DNA of 64,000 bases from Tunturiibacter empetritectus (GTDB lineage: Bacteria; Acidobacteriota; Terriglobia; Terriglobales; Acidobacteriaceae): contig NZ_JACHDZ010000001.1 in NCBI RefSeq assembly GCF_014201375.1, positions 971,206 to 1,035,205 of the forward strand, given 5' to 3'. Below the pieces are notes generated by a model that was given only the letters and a program-made list of their open reading frames with translations, ran no database searches and was not told the origin of the DNA. Every line of letters starts with the position of its first letter. Position 1 is the first letter of the stretch. The position numbers and the translations under genes were made by a program. This document shows, piece by piece, positions 53,324 to 62,596 of the stretch.

Positions 53324-56300
53324 TGATTCGAGGTCTCGTCGACTTTGCACTGAATAACCGATGGCTGGTTCTCGGTCTTGCCATTCTGCTGTTTGCGTGG
53401 GGCATCGTCTCCTTCCACAACCTGCCGGTGGAGGCCTATCCCGACGTAGCCAACAACTATGTCCAGGTCATCACGCAGTGGCCAGGCCGCGCTGCGGAAG
53501 AGATCGAGCAGCAGGTCACCATCCCGCTCGAAATCGGAATGGCCGGCATTCCCCACATGACCCATTTGCGATCAACCTCGCTCGCCGGAATCTCCAGCCT
53601 CACACTCATCTTCGACGACGAATCCGTCAACGACTGGAATCGCGAAAAGGTTCTCGAGCGGCTCTCCCAGGTCACGCTTCCCACTGGCCTTCAGCCGCAA
53701 ATAGGCACCGACTGGAGCCCTGTCGGCCAAATCTATTGGTACACCCTGCGCAGCACCAATCCTCTCTACGACAACATGGACCTGAAGTCGCTTCAGGACT
53801 GGACCATCGACAAGCAACTCAAATCAGTACCCGGCGTTGTGGATGTCTCCAGCTTCGGCGGCATGACACGCGAGTATCAGGTCCGCGTCGACCCCGACAA
53901 GCTCGTTGCTTACGGCCTCAGCATCGGCCAGGTTGAGCAGCAACTCACCGCCAACAATACGAATGCCGGCGGCAGCTTCATCGAGCAAGGCCAGCAGCAG
54001 ATCAACGTCCGCGAGGTCGGCCTCTACAGAAACACCCACGACATCGAGGAGACGGTCCTCAAGACGCAATCCGGGACTCCTCTCCGCGTCAAAGACATCG
54101 CGACCGTCGCGCAAGGTCCAAAGATCCGACTCGGCCAGATCGGCAAATCTTGCCGATTCGCCGGCACGCCAACGCCAGAACCACCTAACTCGTCCAGCGC
54201 CAGCGATCCCTGTATCGACCACAGCGGCAAAGCGCAGAACGACCACGCCGACAAAGCGCAGAACGACCACGCCGACAAAGCGCAGAACGACCACGCCGAC
54301 AAAGCGCAGAACGACCACGCGATCAACCGCGAAGACGGCAAGATCATCGACGATCCCGACGTCGTCGAAGGGATCGTAGCTCTGCAAAAAGGTGACGACT
54401 CACAGTTTGCCCTCGCGGGAATTCACAAGAAGGTCGACGAACTCAATACTCGCATCCTGCCGCCGGGCGTAAAGCTTATCCCTTTCCTGGACCGCAGCGA
54501 CCTTCTCCACTACACCACTCATACGGTGCTGCATAACCTCACCGAAGGCATCATCCTTGTCATCATTATTCTCTTCCTCTTTCTAGGCAACGTTCGCGGC
54601 GCTCTTATCGTTTCGCTGACGATTCCGTTCGCCCTGCTGTTTGCCTCCATCTGTCTCGACCTCCGCCACATCCCCGCTAACCTGCTCTCTCTCGGCGCAC
54701 TCGACTTCGGCATGGTCGTTGACGGCGCGGTAGTGATGGTGGAGAACATCGTCCGCCACCTCAGCCATCAGCGCAAAGACTCTCTCTCGCCCGCCGAACA
54801 GATCCGCGAGGCAGCTCACGAAGTACAGCGCCCGGTCTTCTACGCCATCGGCATCATCATCACGGCCTACCTGCCCATCTTCACCCTGCAGGCTGTCGAG
54901 GGCAGACTCTTCCGCCCCATGGCCTGGACGGTAGCCTTCGCTCTTCTCGGCGCTCTCATCTTCTCCATCATCATCGCGCCTGTCCTCTCGAGTCTCCTGT
55001 TCCCGAACGGCGCATCGGAGTGGCAGAATCCCGTCATGGCGTGGCTCACCGACCGCTACCGCCACGCCGCGCGCTGGGCCATCGAACACCGTTGGGTCAC
55101 GTTGGGTGGAGCGGGCTTTGCTCTCCTCCTCACTCTGTTCCTCGGCCTGAGCGGTGTCATCGGCTCCGAGTTCTTGCCCCACCTCGACGAGGGCGCCATC
55201 TGGGTTCGCGGTACTCTCGCTCCCAGCACCGGCCCCACGGAAAGCCTCCGGGTCATGAATCAGGCTCGCATCGTCCTCTCGTCGTTTCCCGAGGTCACCA
55301 AGGTCGTCAGCCAGACAGGTCGCCCCGACGACGGCACCGATGTCACCGGCTTCTTCAACACCGAATACTTTGTCGACCTCAAACCCAAAGCCGACTGGCG
55401 CCACCCCTTCCATCAGAACAAGGACGAGTTGATCGGTGCCATGGACCGCGAGCTGGATAAGATCCCCGGCGTCATCTGGAACTTCTCCCAGCCCATCTCC
55501 GATAACGTCGAAGAGGCCGTCAGCGGCGTCAAGGGAGAGCTGGCCGTCAAGATATACGGAGATGATCTTAAGAACCTCGAACAGCTGGGCGATCAGATCA
55601 TCTCCATCATGAGCAAGATCAAGGGCGTTCAGGACCTTGGGCTCTTTCGCGTCATCGGTCAGCCCAACCTCAACTACTCTGTCAACCGCGCCGCGGCCGC
55701 TCGCTACGGCATCAACGTAGCGGATATTCAAGATGCTATCCAGACGGCCGTGGGCGGTAACGCGGTAAGCCAGGTGTTGCAGGGCGAAGCGCGCTACGAC
55801 CTCGTCGTCCGTTATCCCCCGCAGTATCGCGACACCCAGGATGCGATCGACAAGATCCGTCTGCTCTCTCCCTCCGGTGAGCGCGTCTCGCTGGCGCAGT
55901 TGACCACGGTGAGGATGGAGGATGGCGCTGAGACCATCTCACGCGAGGCAGGCCAGCGTTTTGTTGCGATCAAGTACAGCGTGCGCGATCGCGATCTCGG
56001 AAGCACCGTGGAAGAGGCCATCAGCAAGGTCAACGAACAGGTCAAGCTGCCCCCTGGCTATAAGACAGATTGGGCCGGCGAATATGAGAGCCAGAAGCGC
56101 TCCTCGCGTCGTCTGATGCTGGTCCTCCCGATCACCATTCTGCTCATCTTCGTCATCCTCTACTCCATGTTCCACTCCGGCAAATGGGCGGGGCTCATCC
56201 TCATCAATGTCTCGATGGCACCGGTTGGCGGTCTGCTCGCTCTACTCGTCACCCATACCAACTTCAGCGTCTCGTCGGGCGTCGGTTTTCTGGCTCTCTT

Positions 56301-56631
56301 CGGCGTCTCGGTTCAGACCGGCGTCATCATGCTCGAGTACATCAATCAGATGCGGGTTCGCGGCCACTCCATTGAAGAGTCCGCGATCGAAGGAGCCGTT
56401 CTCCGCCTTCGTCCCATCATGATGACCATGCTTGTCGCCACGCTCGGCCTTCTACCCGCTGCAACCTCGCACGGCATCGGGTCCGACTCGCAGCGCCCCT
56501 TTGCCATGGTCATCGTCGGCGGTCTCATCGGCGCGCTGTGCATCAGCGTCTTTCTTCTGCCCACGTTGTACGTCTGGATTGCAAGGCCCGACGATGTCCT
56601 TCCCACACCCGAGACGGAGTTTGAGAACTAA
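53323..56631 (+). CDS. CusA/CzcA-type heavy-metal RND transporter with a repeat-bearing insertion
   Basis: A 1102-residue RND pump (family norm about 1020-1050). The HME hallmark is DFGMVVDGAVVMVEN in transmembrane helix 4 (D462, D468, E475 approx.), and the ends (LNNRWLVLGLAILLFAWGIV; PTLYVWIAR) match. The first periplasmic porter part contains an insertion of about 60 residues at roughly 276-336, between GQIGK and REDGKIIDD. It holds four near-identical units of KAQNDHAD (24-bp DNA repeats, 54229-54324) after a Pro/Ser/Cys part. The insertion keeps the frame. The repeated Asp and His could bind metal (inference). Preceded by the adaptor and followed by a TolC-type gene. Confidence 0.93.
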   Translation: MIRGLVDFALNNRWLVLGLAILLFAWGIVSFHNLPVEAYPDVANNYVQVITQWPGRAAEEIEQQVTIPLEIGMAGIPHMTHLRSTSLAGISSLTLIFDDESVNDWNREKVLERLSQVTLPTGLQPQIGTDWSPVGQIYWYTLRSTNPLYDNMDLKSLQDWTIDKQLKSVPGVVDVSSFGGMTREYQVRVDPDKLVAYGLSIGQVEQQLTANNTNAGGSFIEQGQQQINVREVGLYRNTHDIEETVLKTQSGTPLRVKDIATVAQGPKIRLGQIGKSCRFAGTPTPEPPNSSSASDPCIDHSGKAQNDHADKAQNDHADKAQNDHADKAQNDHAINREDGKIIDDPDVVEGIVALQKGDDSQFALAGIHKKVDELNTRILPPGVKLIPFLDRSDLLHYTTHTVLHNLTEGIILVIIILFLFLGNVRGALIVSLTIPFALLFASICLDLRHIPANLLSLGALDFGMVVDGAVVMVENIVRHLSHQRKDSLSPAEQIREAAHEVQRPVFYAIGIIITAYLPIFTLQAVEGRLFRPMAWTVAFALLGALIFSIIIAPVLSSLLFPNGASEWQNPVMAWLTDRYRHAARWAIEHRWVTLGGAGFALLLTLFLGLSGVIGSEFLPHLDEGAIWVRGTLAPSTGPTESLRVMNQARIVLSSFPEVTKVVSQTGRPDDGTDVTGFFNTEYFVDLKPKADWRHPFHQNKDELIGAMDRELDKIPGVIWNFSQPISDNVEEAVSGVKGELAVKIYGDDLKNLEQLGDQIISIMSKIKGVQDLGLFRVIGQPNLNYSVNRAAAARYGINVADIQDAIQTAVGGNAVSQVLQGEARYDLVVRYPPQYRDTQDAIDKIRLLSPSGERVSLAQLTTVRMEDGAETISREAGQRFVAIKYSVRDRDLGSTVEEAISKVNEQVKLPPGYKTDWAGEYESQKRSSRRLMLVLPITILLIFVILYSMFHSGKWAGLILINVSMAPVGGLLALLVTHTNFSVSSGVGFLALFGVSVQTGVIMLEYINQMRVRGHSIEESAIEGAVLRLRPIMMTMLVATLGLLPAATSHGIGSDSQRPFAMVIVGGLIGALCISVFLLPTLYVWIARPDDVLPTPETEFEN
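54229..54324 (+). repeat. Tandem 24-bp repeat within the RND pump gene, four units
   Basis: Units start at 54229, 54253, 54277 and 54301, each AAAGCGCAGAACGACCACGC plus four bases (CGAC in the first three, diverging in the last). They code KAQNDHAD. They are adjacent without spacers, so this is a minisatellite, not a CRISPR. Confidence 0.92.
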
Positions 56632-56693
56632 TGCTGTCTAACCGCGCAGGCCGATCCTCAACGACTCTCACCCAAGCCACGGAAGGAGGTTCC

Positions 56694-58034
56694 ATGATCG
56701 GGTCCATGATTGGTTTCACGATTGCGAAAAAAAAGTTCGCGAAAACAGAGACAAGACACCGGAGCCTCCTCGCCGCAGCCTGCATCCTGCTCCTGCCCTG
56801 CGCCGCCTTCGCTCAAACACCACAGCCTCCCACCTCGCCCAACGCGATCACCATGCAGCAGGCCGTCGATCTGGCGCGCGCCAAGAATCCGACTCTGCTC
56901 GCCGCCCAGCAAAACTTGCTCTCGGTCAAAGCGCAGGAGATCCAGGCCGGTGTACGCGCCAATCCGTACTTCACCGCGGCCGGTGGAAACCTCACTGAAA
57001 CCGACAGCAATCCCAATCCCTATAACTTCACCCTCGGCGTTGGCCGCCTCTTCGAGCGCGGGGAGAAACGCCGCTGGCGCCTCGACGTCGCCCGCTCCAC
57101 TACCGTCCAGACAGACGCCCAGCTCCAACTCACCATCCAGCAGACCATTCTCGCGGTTCACGAGGCGTTCACCAACTTCGTCATCGCCAAAGCCGCCAAA
57201 AAACTCGCAGACGACAACCTCGCCGACTTCAGGCGCGAACTTCAGATTAGCCACGATCGCTATATCGCCGGCGACATCGCCAAGCTCGACTTCGAGCGTC
57301 TCGACTTGCAGCTCGCCCAATTTGAAACCGACGAATCCAACGCCGTCACCGCAGCCCAGCAGGCCTCCGACCAGCTTCAGGTCCTCCTCGGCAACGACAA
57401 GCCGCGTGCCAACTTCGACGTGATCGGCGACGTCGTCCCCCCACCTGTCACCTTCACCATGGAAGACCTCGAACAGAAAGGCCTGGCTGCGCGGCCCGAC
57501 CTCAAGGCCGCCATCGCCGCCGTTGCCGTGGCCGACGCCAGCGTCAAGCTCGCCTACGCCAACGGCACAGCCGACCCCACCTTAGAGGCCGACTACAACC
57601 ACAACGGCGAAAACGGCCTCCCCAGCAGCACAGCCGCCGACAACTCCGTCGGCTTCGTCTTCAACATCCCGATCCGCATCTTTGACCGCAATCAGGGCAA
57701 CAAGGAGACCGCCAAGTTCACCGCGCAGGCCAGCCGCTTCTCCGTTACCGCCGCCCACAACCAGGTCATCTCCGACGTCGATCAGGCGTACTCCGGATAC
57801 TTCAACGCCAGAGTGCTCTCGGATCGCTACAACGGCCACTACCTCGACGAAGCGAAGGACGTTCTCGACATCGCCCAGTTCAGTTATCAGCACGGTGGCC
57901 TTGCCCTGATCGACTATCTGGACGCCCTGCGCGAATCGCGCTCGGTCACATCCGCCGCTCTCAACTCCTACTCCCAGACCTGGATGGCGATCCACCAGTT
58001 AGGCTTCGCCACTGCCACCGAAATGATCCCATAA
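56694..58034 (+). CDS. TolC-family outer-membrane channel (CzcC-like)
   Basis: A 446-residue outer-membrane factor closing the metal-efflux operon. Signal peptide RSLLAAACILLLPCAAFAQ|T; OEP repeats ITMQQAVDLARAKNPTLLAAQQNLLSVKAQEIQAGVRANPYFTAAGG and ARPDLKAAIAAVAVADASVKLAYANGTADPTLEADYNHNG. AAGGAGG (56683-56689) lies 4 nt before the ATG at 56694. An earlier ATG at 56631 overlaps the pump stop (TAATG) but has no such ribosome site; it would add 21 residues. Confidence 0.9.
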   Translation: MIGSMIGFTIAKKKFAKTETRHRSLLAAACILLLPCAAFAQTPQPPTSPNAITMQQAVDLARAKNPTLLAAQQNLLSVKAQEIQAGVRANPYFTAAGGNLTETDSNPNPYNFTLGVGRLFERGEKRRWRLDVARSTTVQTDAQLQLTIQQTILAVHEAFTNFVIAKAAKKLADDNLADFRRELQISHDRYIAGDIAKLDFERLDLQLAQFETDESNAVTAAQQASDQLQVLLGNDKPRANFDVIGDVVPPPVTFTMEDLEQKGLAARPDLKAAIAAVAVADASVKLAYANGTADPTLEADYNHNGENGLPSSTAADNSVGFVFNIPIRIFDRNQGNKETAKFTAQASRFSVTAAHNQVISDVDQAYSGYFNARVLSDRYNGHYLDEAKDVLDIAQFSYQHGGLALIDYLDALRESRSVTSAALNSYSQTWMAIHQLGFATATEMIP

Positions 58035-58179
58035 CCCGCTCCCTGGTTTGTTACCGGTGGAACTTCGTCTACTTGGGGAGGAGTTTCAAGGTCTGCGCTG
58101 AACTCTGTTGACGAGTCCCAGTTCGCGGGAACCTATCGAAGTGAAATCGGACCGGTTGCTCGGTCACAAGGGAGACATC

Positions 58180-58266
58180 ATGCGAAATGCCATTCGCACA
58201 TTCATTGTGGCGGCGCTAATCGCGTCAGCCGCAGGAGGAATCCCACATTTTTCATCTGTAGCATGA
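58180..58266 (+). pseudogene. 28-codon signal-peptide remnant
   Basis: An ATG with a good ribosome site (AGGGAG, 58168-58173, 6 nt upstream) opens a frame of 28 codons: MRNAIRTFIVAALIASAAGG then IPHFSSVA and a stop. It reads as an export signal with little or no mature protein. Most simply it is the 5' end of a gene whose body was deleted, at the edge of a decay zone; a small secreted peptide is the alternative. Confidence 0.45.
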
Positions 58267-58608
58267 CCTCGCCGGGTTCTGAAGGGAAAAATAAACACAA
58301 GGTCTAGGTGCGGGATGGTGCCTCATCTTCGGAGCGAGAGAAGAACGCATTCGAGTTCGGCAAAGTGGAAGCGGCCTCCAAGTTAATGTTGCCCAAAGCA
58401 GACCACAAAGAGTCAGTCTTGAGTATCTGTAAGAAAACGGACAGCCTTGCTGAATTTGGTCCTCTTTGATCTGGGCCGCTCGCATGATGGTGAGTAAAAT
58501 CCGGTCCCAATGTGAACTATCAGCTTTGCTTGTCAGGTTCCATTCGGAATTGTTGCGTGTTTTGGAATGCCTCAAAAGAACATGATCACCACAGTGGAGA
58601 GAGCAAAT
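58267..58608. other. Non-coding stretch between remnants
   Basis: 342 bp without recognisable coding content on either strand, between the truncated signal-peptide gene and the broken regulator. Consistent with eroded sequence. Confidence 0.4.
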
Positions 58609-58952
58609 TCACTCCGAACTCAGTTCGATCAAGCCGCGTCGAAGTGCGATGACTACAGCATGAGTGCGATCAGTCGCTTGGAGCTTCAATAAGATACTCT
58701 TGAGATGATTCTTGACGGTGAACTCGGATATCTGAAGATTTGAAGCGATGACTTTGTTTGAATGTCCTTGTGCCAGACCACGTAGCACGTCAAGTTCCTC
58801 AGCGTAATTGCGTCGTCCGCTGCATGCTCCGCTATCCGTTGAGCGAGTTCAGGAGGAATTCTTCGATGTCCGTTGTGGACCAGGCGGATCGTATGGATCA
58901 ACTCGGTTCTCAACAGATTCTTTAGCAGATACCCGACAGCGCCTGCCTTGAA
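58609..58952 (-). pseudogene. Broken NarL-type response regulator (3' part)
   Basis: The 5' receiver half is missing: homology begins at FKAGAVGYLLKNLLRTELIHTIRLVHNG, nearly the same as the intact regulator at 51145. The LuxR HTH follows in another frame ([20 protein letters not shown] then [19 protein letters not shown]) and runs to [12 protein letters not shown] and a TGA. A frameshift near 58800 separates the two. The phosphoacceptor aspartate is lost, so this cannot work as a regulator. Confidence 0.85.
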
Positions 58953-60137
58953 CTGCATACTCGGCCTGATGCATCTGTTGGAATTCTTCACAGAAGGACG
59001 CAAAATCGCGTGACAGGTCGTTCTCTTGGGTGATTCCCGACCTTAGATCGAGTAAAAGTTCGCGTCCTTCAAGCATGACCTGATCGGATTGACGCAAGGC
59101 ATCTTCGAAAATCGCCTGCGCAGGGTCATTTGGGGTCAACAGATTTGTTCCGGTATTGAATCGTAAGAGAAGGCCCTGAATTCCTTGCAAGAACGTGTCG
59201 TGCAAGTCTCTCGCGATTCGTTCTCGTTCCGTGACACGCTCATAAAGCCGTTTGCGTACGTGATTGGCCACTTGGTGGAGTCTAACTCTATAAAAAAGGA
59301 GCATGAGCGAAACAACGACAACGATCGCGAGTGCCTTGAACAGCCAACTCTGAACGAAAGTGGGAGGAAGATGAAGATCGAGGGTTGCTCCGGTTGAATT
59401 CCACAAGCCATCATCGTTGCACGCGATGACGCGGAATCGATAGTCCCCAGGAGGGAGTTGTGAATAGAGCCCTCAGCATCTTCAAGGATGTCGAGGCCCT
59501 CCTCTCCGGTTAATCCGTCCCCTCGTTGGAAGCTGCCCCAGATAGTCGGAGTGTCCTTCATGCCAAAGGCCAATCTGTTCCGTGGCCGGAAGAGCCGAAC
59601 TCCTTGATCTGTCGTTGCGACCCACAGCACACCTTCGCGATCAACGAGAATGCAAACCGACTTAAGATCGATTTGTTGACCGGCTGATTCGAGTCGTCCC
59701 TGCTCCAATCGAAAGGGTAGGACCTTGCCTCTGATGCCGGAGGTCCAGAGCGTTCCGTCCTGTTCAGCGCTCATAGCGACCAGGTAGTCGTCATATCGGA
59801 GATTAGTCTCGTGGAATCTCTTCTCTCCCTGAGGTAAGAAAGCCAAGGCATAGTTGGACGATACCCAAATAGTACCTAGGCTATCGACATACATTGACTT
59901 TGCGCACCCTTCAGGTAAGTTCCATGCAGAACCGACGCTAGACCACTGATGTCCGTCAAACCGCTTGAGGCCTTCCGAAGTGGCCGACCATAGGAGGGAC
60001 ATCGCCGCTTCCATGTCCTTGCCGCCGGCGGCCGCGACTTCATACTGGCGGGAGATGCCTTCGGCCTGCTCCCGCGAGGTGGTCTTCGCTGAGGTGCGAA
60101 ACGTTCCTTGCGACCAGGGAGGGTGCCGACCAGTCAC
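58953..60137 (-). pseudogene. Broken two-component sensor kinase (beta-propeller, Y_Y_Y, HisKA_3)
   Basis: Remains of a hybrid-type sensor: propeller units (GTIWVSSNYALAFLPQGEKR, GTLWTSGIRGKVLPF, GVLWVATTDQGVRLFRPRN), then after a deletion and frameshift near 59466 the end of a Y_Y_Y domain (YSQLPPGDYRFRVIACNDDG), a membrane helix (KALAIVVVVSLMLLFYRV) and the HisKA_3 H-box (ERIARDLHDTFLQGIQGLLL). The propeller start is truncated and the ATPase domain is deleted; at about 58953 the kinase runs directly into the response-regulator fragment. Non-functional. Confidence 0.85.
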
Positions 60138-60581
60138 TTCATGCAGGTGCAGCGTTTGGAGGTGGCGTCATCCCTGTATTTGCAGGTGATGCGATGGTGG
60201 AGGCGGTGGGAGTCGTTCTTTTCCACACCCTTTAGAATCTGTAAGCTGCTCATTCTAAAAAAGGAAGAAAGTGATAAAAAGGACACTCTGCCGTGTTCGC
60301 CGTACACGTATCGTACACAGGATTTATTTCGTGACCTCATGGGCGGAACTCAAGCCGCCGCCGAATCTCCGCACCCCCTTAACAGGAATACAACACCGAG
60401 TTCCGGTGGCAGTTGAAATCTTGAGTGCTTATATTTGAAAGCTCTAGGAGTGCCGTCCTTTCATCGTCGCGAACCACGCCAATAACGTCAATTTACAGAA
60501 AGTGACAGGAAGAAGAGCCAAGATGAGTTCAAGTCCTTGAGATCAGTACGCGATTGTCGCTTTCGCGGTGCAATCGAACCG
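60138..60581. other. Region upstream of the broken kinase
   Basis: 444 bp without a supported gene. It may contain eroded upstream parts of the kinase gene. The open frames here (for example 60108-60416) have no recognisable family or ribosome site. Confidence 0.4.
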
Positions 60582-61127
60582 CTAAACTGCGGTGCGCGAT
60601 CGGAGTTTGAGGGCGTTGGGCGCCTCGCCGAATACCCAAATCGACACACCTAACAGGACAACGTCTTTGGCCAGGAATTGCCCTGGACCTCCCGCACCTC
60701 CCGACAGGGCGGGAAATCCGCCGAGGGGCGCGGCCCAAGCTCCCGGTGTGGAGAGCAAGAAGGACAGGGTAATCAGGAACATACAGATTGCCATGAGGCC
60801 ACCGATTTGAGCGGCGCGTGCCGACAGACGGCGTACAGCGATCAGCAAGGCTGTGGTGATTTCGATCACTCCCAACGCTGCCGATATTGTGCGAATGCTC
60901 GTGAAATTTAACATCCACGCCATGAAGGGACTGTGAGAGACCAACGGCAATATCCCCTGGGCTTCATAATCCGTGAACTTCATCAAACCGACCCAGACGA
61001 TTACGAGTGCCAATCCATAGCGGGCAAATGCTTTGCCAAAGCTTTCGAAGCTAACTCCATCCAAGACTTCGACGCGTCGCGTAGGAAGTGCGGTGACAGA
61101 ATCAGAAGTTGCGTCGACATATTCCAT
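60582..61127 (-). CDS. DUF417 (YkgB/RclC-like) membrane protein
   Basis: A 181-residue inner-membrane protein with four helices. GKAFARYGLALVIVWVGLMKFTDYEAQGILPLVSHSPFMAWM is diagnostic of DUF417, and FLITLSFLLSTPGAWAAPLGG and GPGQFLAKDVVLLGVSIW complete it. In E. coli the relative RclC belongs to the reactive-chlorine response. Here no RclA/RclB is next to it. It follows a secreted propeller gene by 99 bp on the same strand. Confidence 0.92.
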   Translation of the reverse strand: MEYVDATSDSVTALPTRRVEVLDGVSFESFGKAFARYGLALVIVWVGLMKFTDYEAQGILPLVSHSPFMAWMLNFTSIRTISAALGVIEITTALLIAVRRLSARAAQIGGLMAICMFLITLSFLLSTPGAWAAPLGGFPALSGGAGGPGQFLAKDVVLLGVSIWVFGEAPNALKLRSRTAV

Positions 61128-61226
61128 ATTTATTCCCCTTCAGGTGAATCTGTTACTCGATGGGTCCGAGACTCCGTGAGGATGCCGAAGACGGCATCAT
61201 CTCGGATGGAGCTGGGGTTGTGAGAG

Positions 61227-62420
61227 TCAATAGGCGGCGAGACCTGAAGCCCCGGTGTTGGCTGGTAGACCTCCACTGGCGCGACCCCTGGGCGTGAGAC
61301 TTCCATCGTCCTCGATACGGAAGGCGGCGACCTCACCGGTGCCCCGGAGCAGCACGTAAAAGAACTGGCCATCGGCGCTGATCCGTATGTCCGTTGGCTC
61401 GCTCGTAAGCCCCAAACTGGCTGCTGCACCATTGATCAAGTTAATTGTGCCGTCCTGGTTGGAGCGGAAGCTGGAGATGTTGCCCGTGGCAAAGTTTGCG
61501 GTGTAGGCGTAGTGTTCGTCCTTGCTCAGCAATATCCAGCATGAATCCGTCTGTCCGTTAGCGACTGACCCGCTGATTACGCTGAGGGCGCCGCTGGCGG
61601 GATCCACATTGTAGGAAGACACCGCAGCCTCATTCGGAAATGGGTTATGGGATTCGGCGACGAGCAAGATGCCGTTGCTGCGAAATGTGGCGGCAAAGGG
61701 ACGTTGCCCAAACGACTTCTGCGGCATGACCTTGCTGGCTAGACCATCGGGTCCGACGGTAAAGGTGTCAATCACGAATGGCCCTGGATTGACGCCGACC
61801 TGAGCGGCTTTGAGCGTCACTACAAGTACGCCACCCTTGGGGCCGAACTGCAGAACGCCAGGGACGGCAATGGGGGAGCTCAGCGCTTGCGTCGAATCCG
61901 GCAATGGCGTCAAGATGCCGTTTGGCGCGACGGTGAACCCGGATATGTTGTTGTCGGCCACTGAACCGTGAAGGACATACATGAGATTGCCGTGGAACGT
62001 CAGGCTCTCCGGCACCACGCCTCCCGAGAAGATCTTCTGAATCAGGGTCAGATGAGTTCCTTCGACGGCGAATACGCTGATGTCGTTACTACCCGCGTTG
62101 CAGGCGTACAGGAAGCGATGGTCGTCCCGGAGCACCAGGCCGCCTTGCGTATCGAAGTCGTCTCCCTTGCCGCTGCCGCCGGTGAAGACGCGGTCAACTG
62201 CCTTCAAAGTGCCATCGTTCGCCCTTCTGAAGATGACGATCTGGTTGCGTGCGGCGATGTTGGTCATGGCGAAGACCGCGCCGGCCGGTGGTTTGGCATC
62301 TTTGTCATCATCCTGGGCGTCCTGCGCGAAGCCTATGTTCGCACCGAGACTGGCTAGAACGATCACTGTGAGCGCCAACGATGAGGCGCGTCTGATGGCA
62401 TATCGACTGACCTTTGACAT
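61227..62420 (-). CDS. Exported lactonase-like beta-propeller protein
   Basis: A 397-residue protein with a signal peptide (SLALTVIVLASLGANIGFAQ|D) and seven-bladed propeller repeats such as HRFLYACNAGSNDISVFAV, LMYVLHGSVADNNISGFTV and EHYAYTANFATGNISSFRSNQDG. This fits the YVTN/lactonase_2-like (6-phosphogluconolactonase-fold) group; many exported members have no known enzyme activity. GAGGA lies 8 nt before the ATG at 62420. Located between DUF417 and a LysR regulator. Confidence 0.85.
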   Translation of the reverse strand: MSKVSRYAIRRASSLALTVIVLASLGANIGFAQDAQDDDKDAKPPAGAVFAMTNIAARNQIVIFRRANDGTLKAVDRVFTGGSGKGDDFDTQGGLVLRDDHRFLYACNAGSNDISVFAVEGTHLTLIQKIFSGGVVPESLTFHGNLMYVLHGSVADNNISGFTVAPNGILTPLPDSTQALSSPIAVPGVLQFGPKGGVLVVTLKAAQVGVNPGPFVIDTFTVGPDGLASKVMPQKSFGQRPFAATFRSNGILLVAESHNPFPNEAAVSSYNVDPASGALSVISGSVANGQTDSCWILLSKDEHYAYTANFATGNISSFRSNQDGTINLINGAAASLGLTSEPTDIRISADGQFFYVLLRGTGEVAAFRIEDDGSLTPRGRASGGLPANTGASGLAAY

Positions 62421-62596
62421 AGGTGTTTCCTCTCTGAGAGAAGCTGGCAAGTCTTAGAAGTAAGATGCCCACACTATTTCCATGCATCGGAGTTTATTCC
62501 TATGGGCCTATAGGCAAAGCCTATGAGTGCACGGGGCATGACCTGTCTTAGATGGGAGATTTAATAATCTTGTTCTAAGCATCACTGGATGCTGCC

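Noticed and set aside
54229..54324. 24-bp repeats as a CRISPR array
   Set aside because: The units are directly adjacent, with no spacers, and are translated in frame inside the pump gene.
53824..54387. A minus-strand open frame with VVVLRFVG repeats
   Set aside because: These are the reverse reading of the tandem repeat in the pump gene.
60108..60416. A 102-codon plus-strand open frame upstream of DUF417
   Set aside because: No homology or ribosome site seen, and it overlaps the broken kinase gene.
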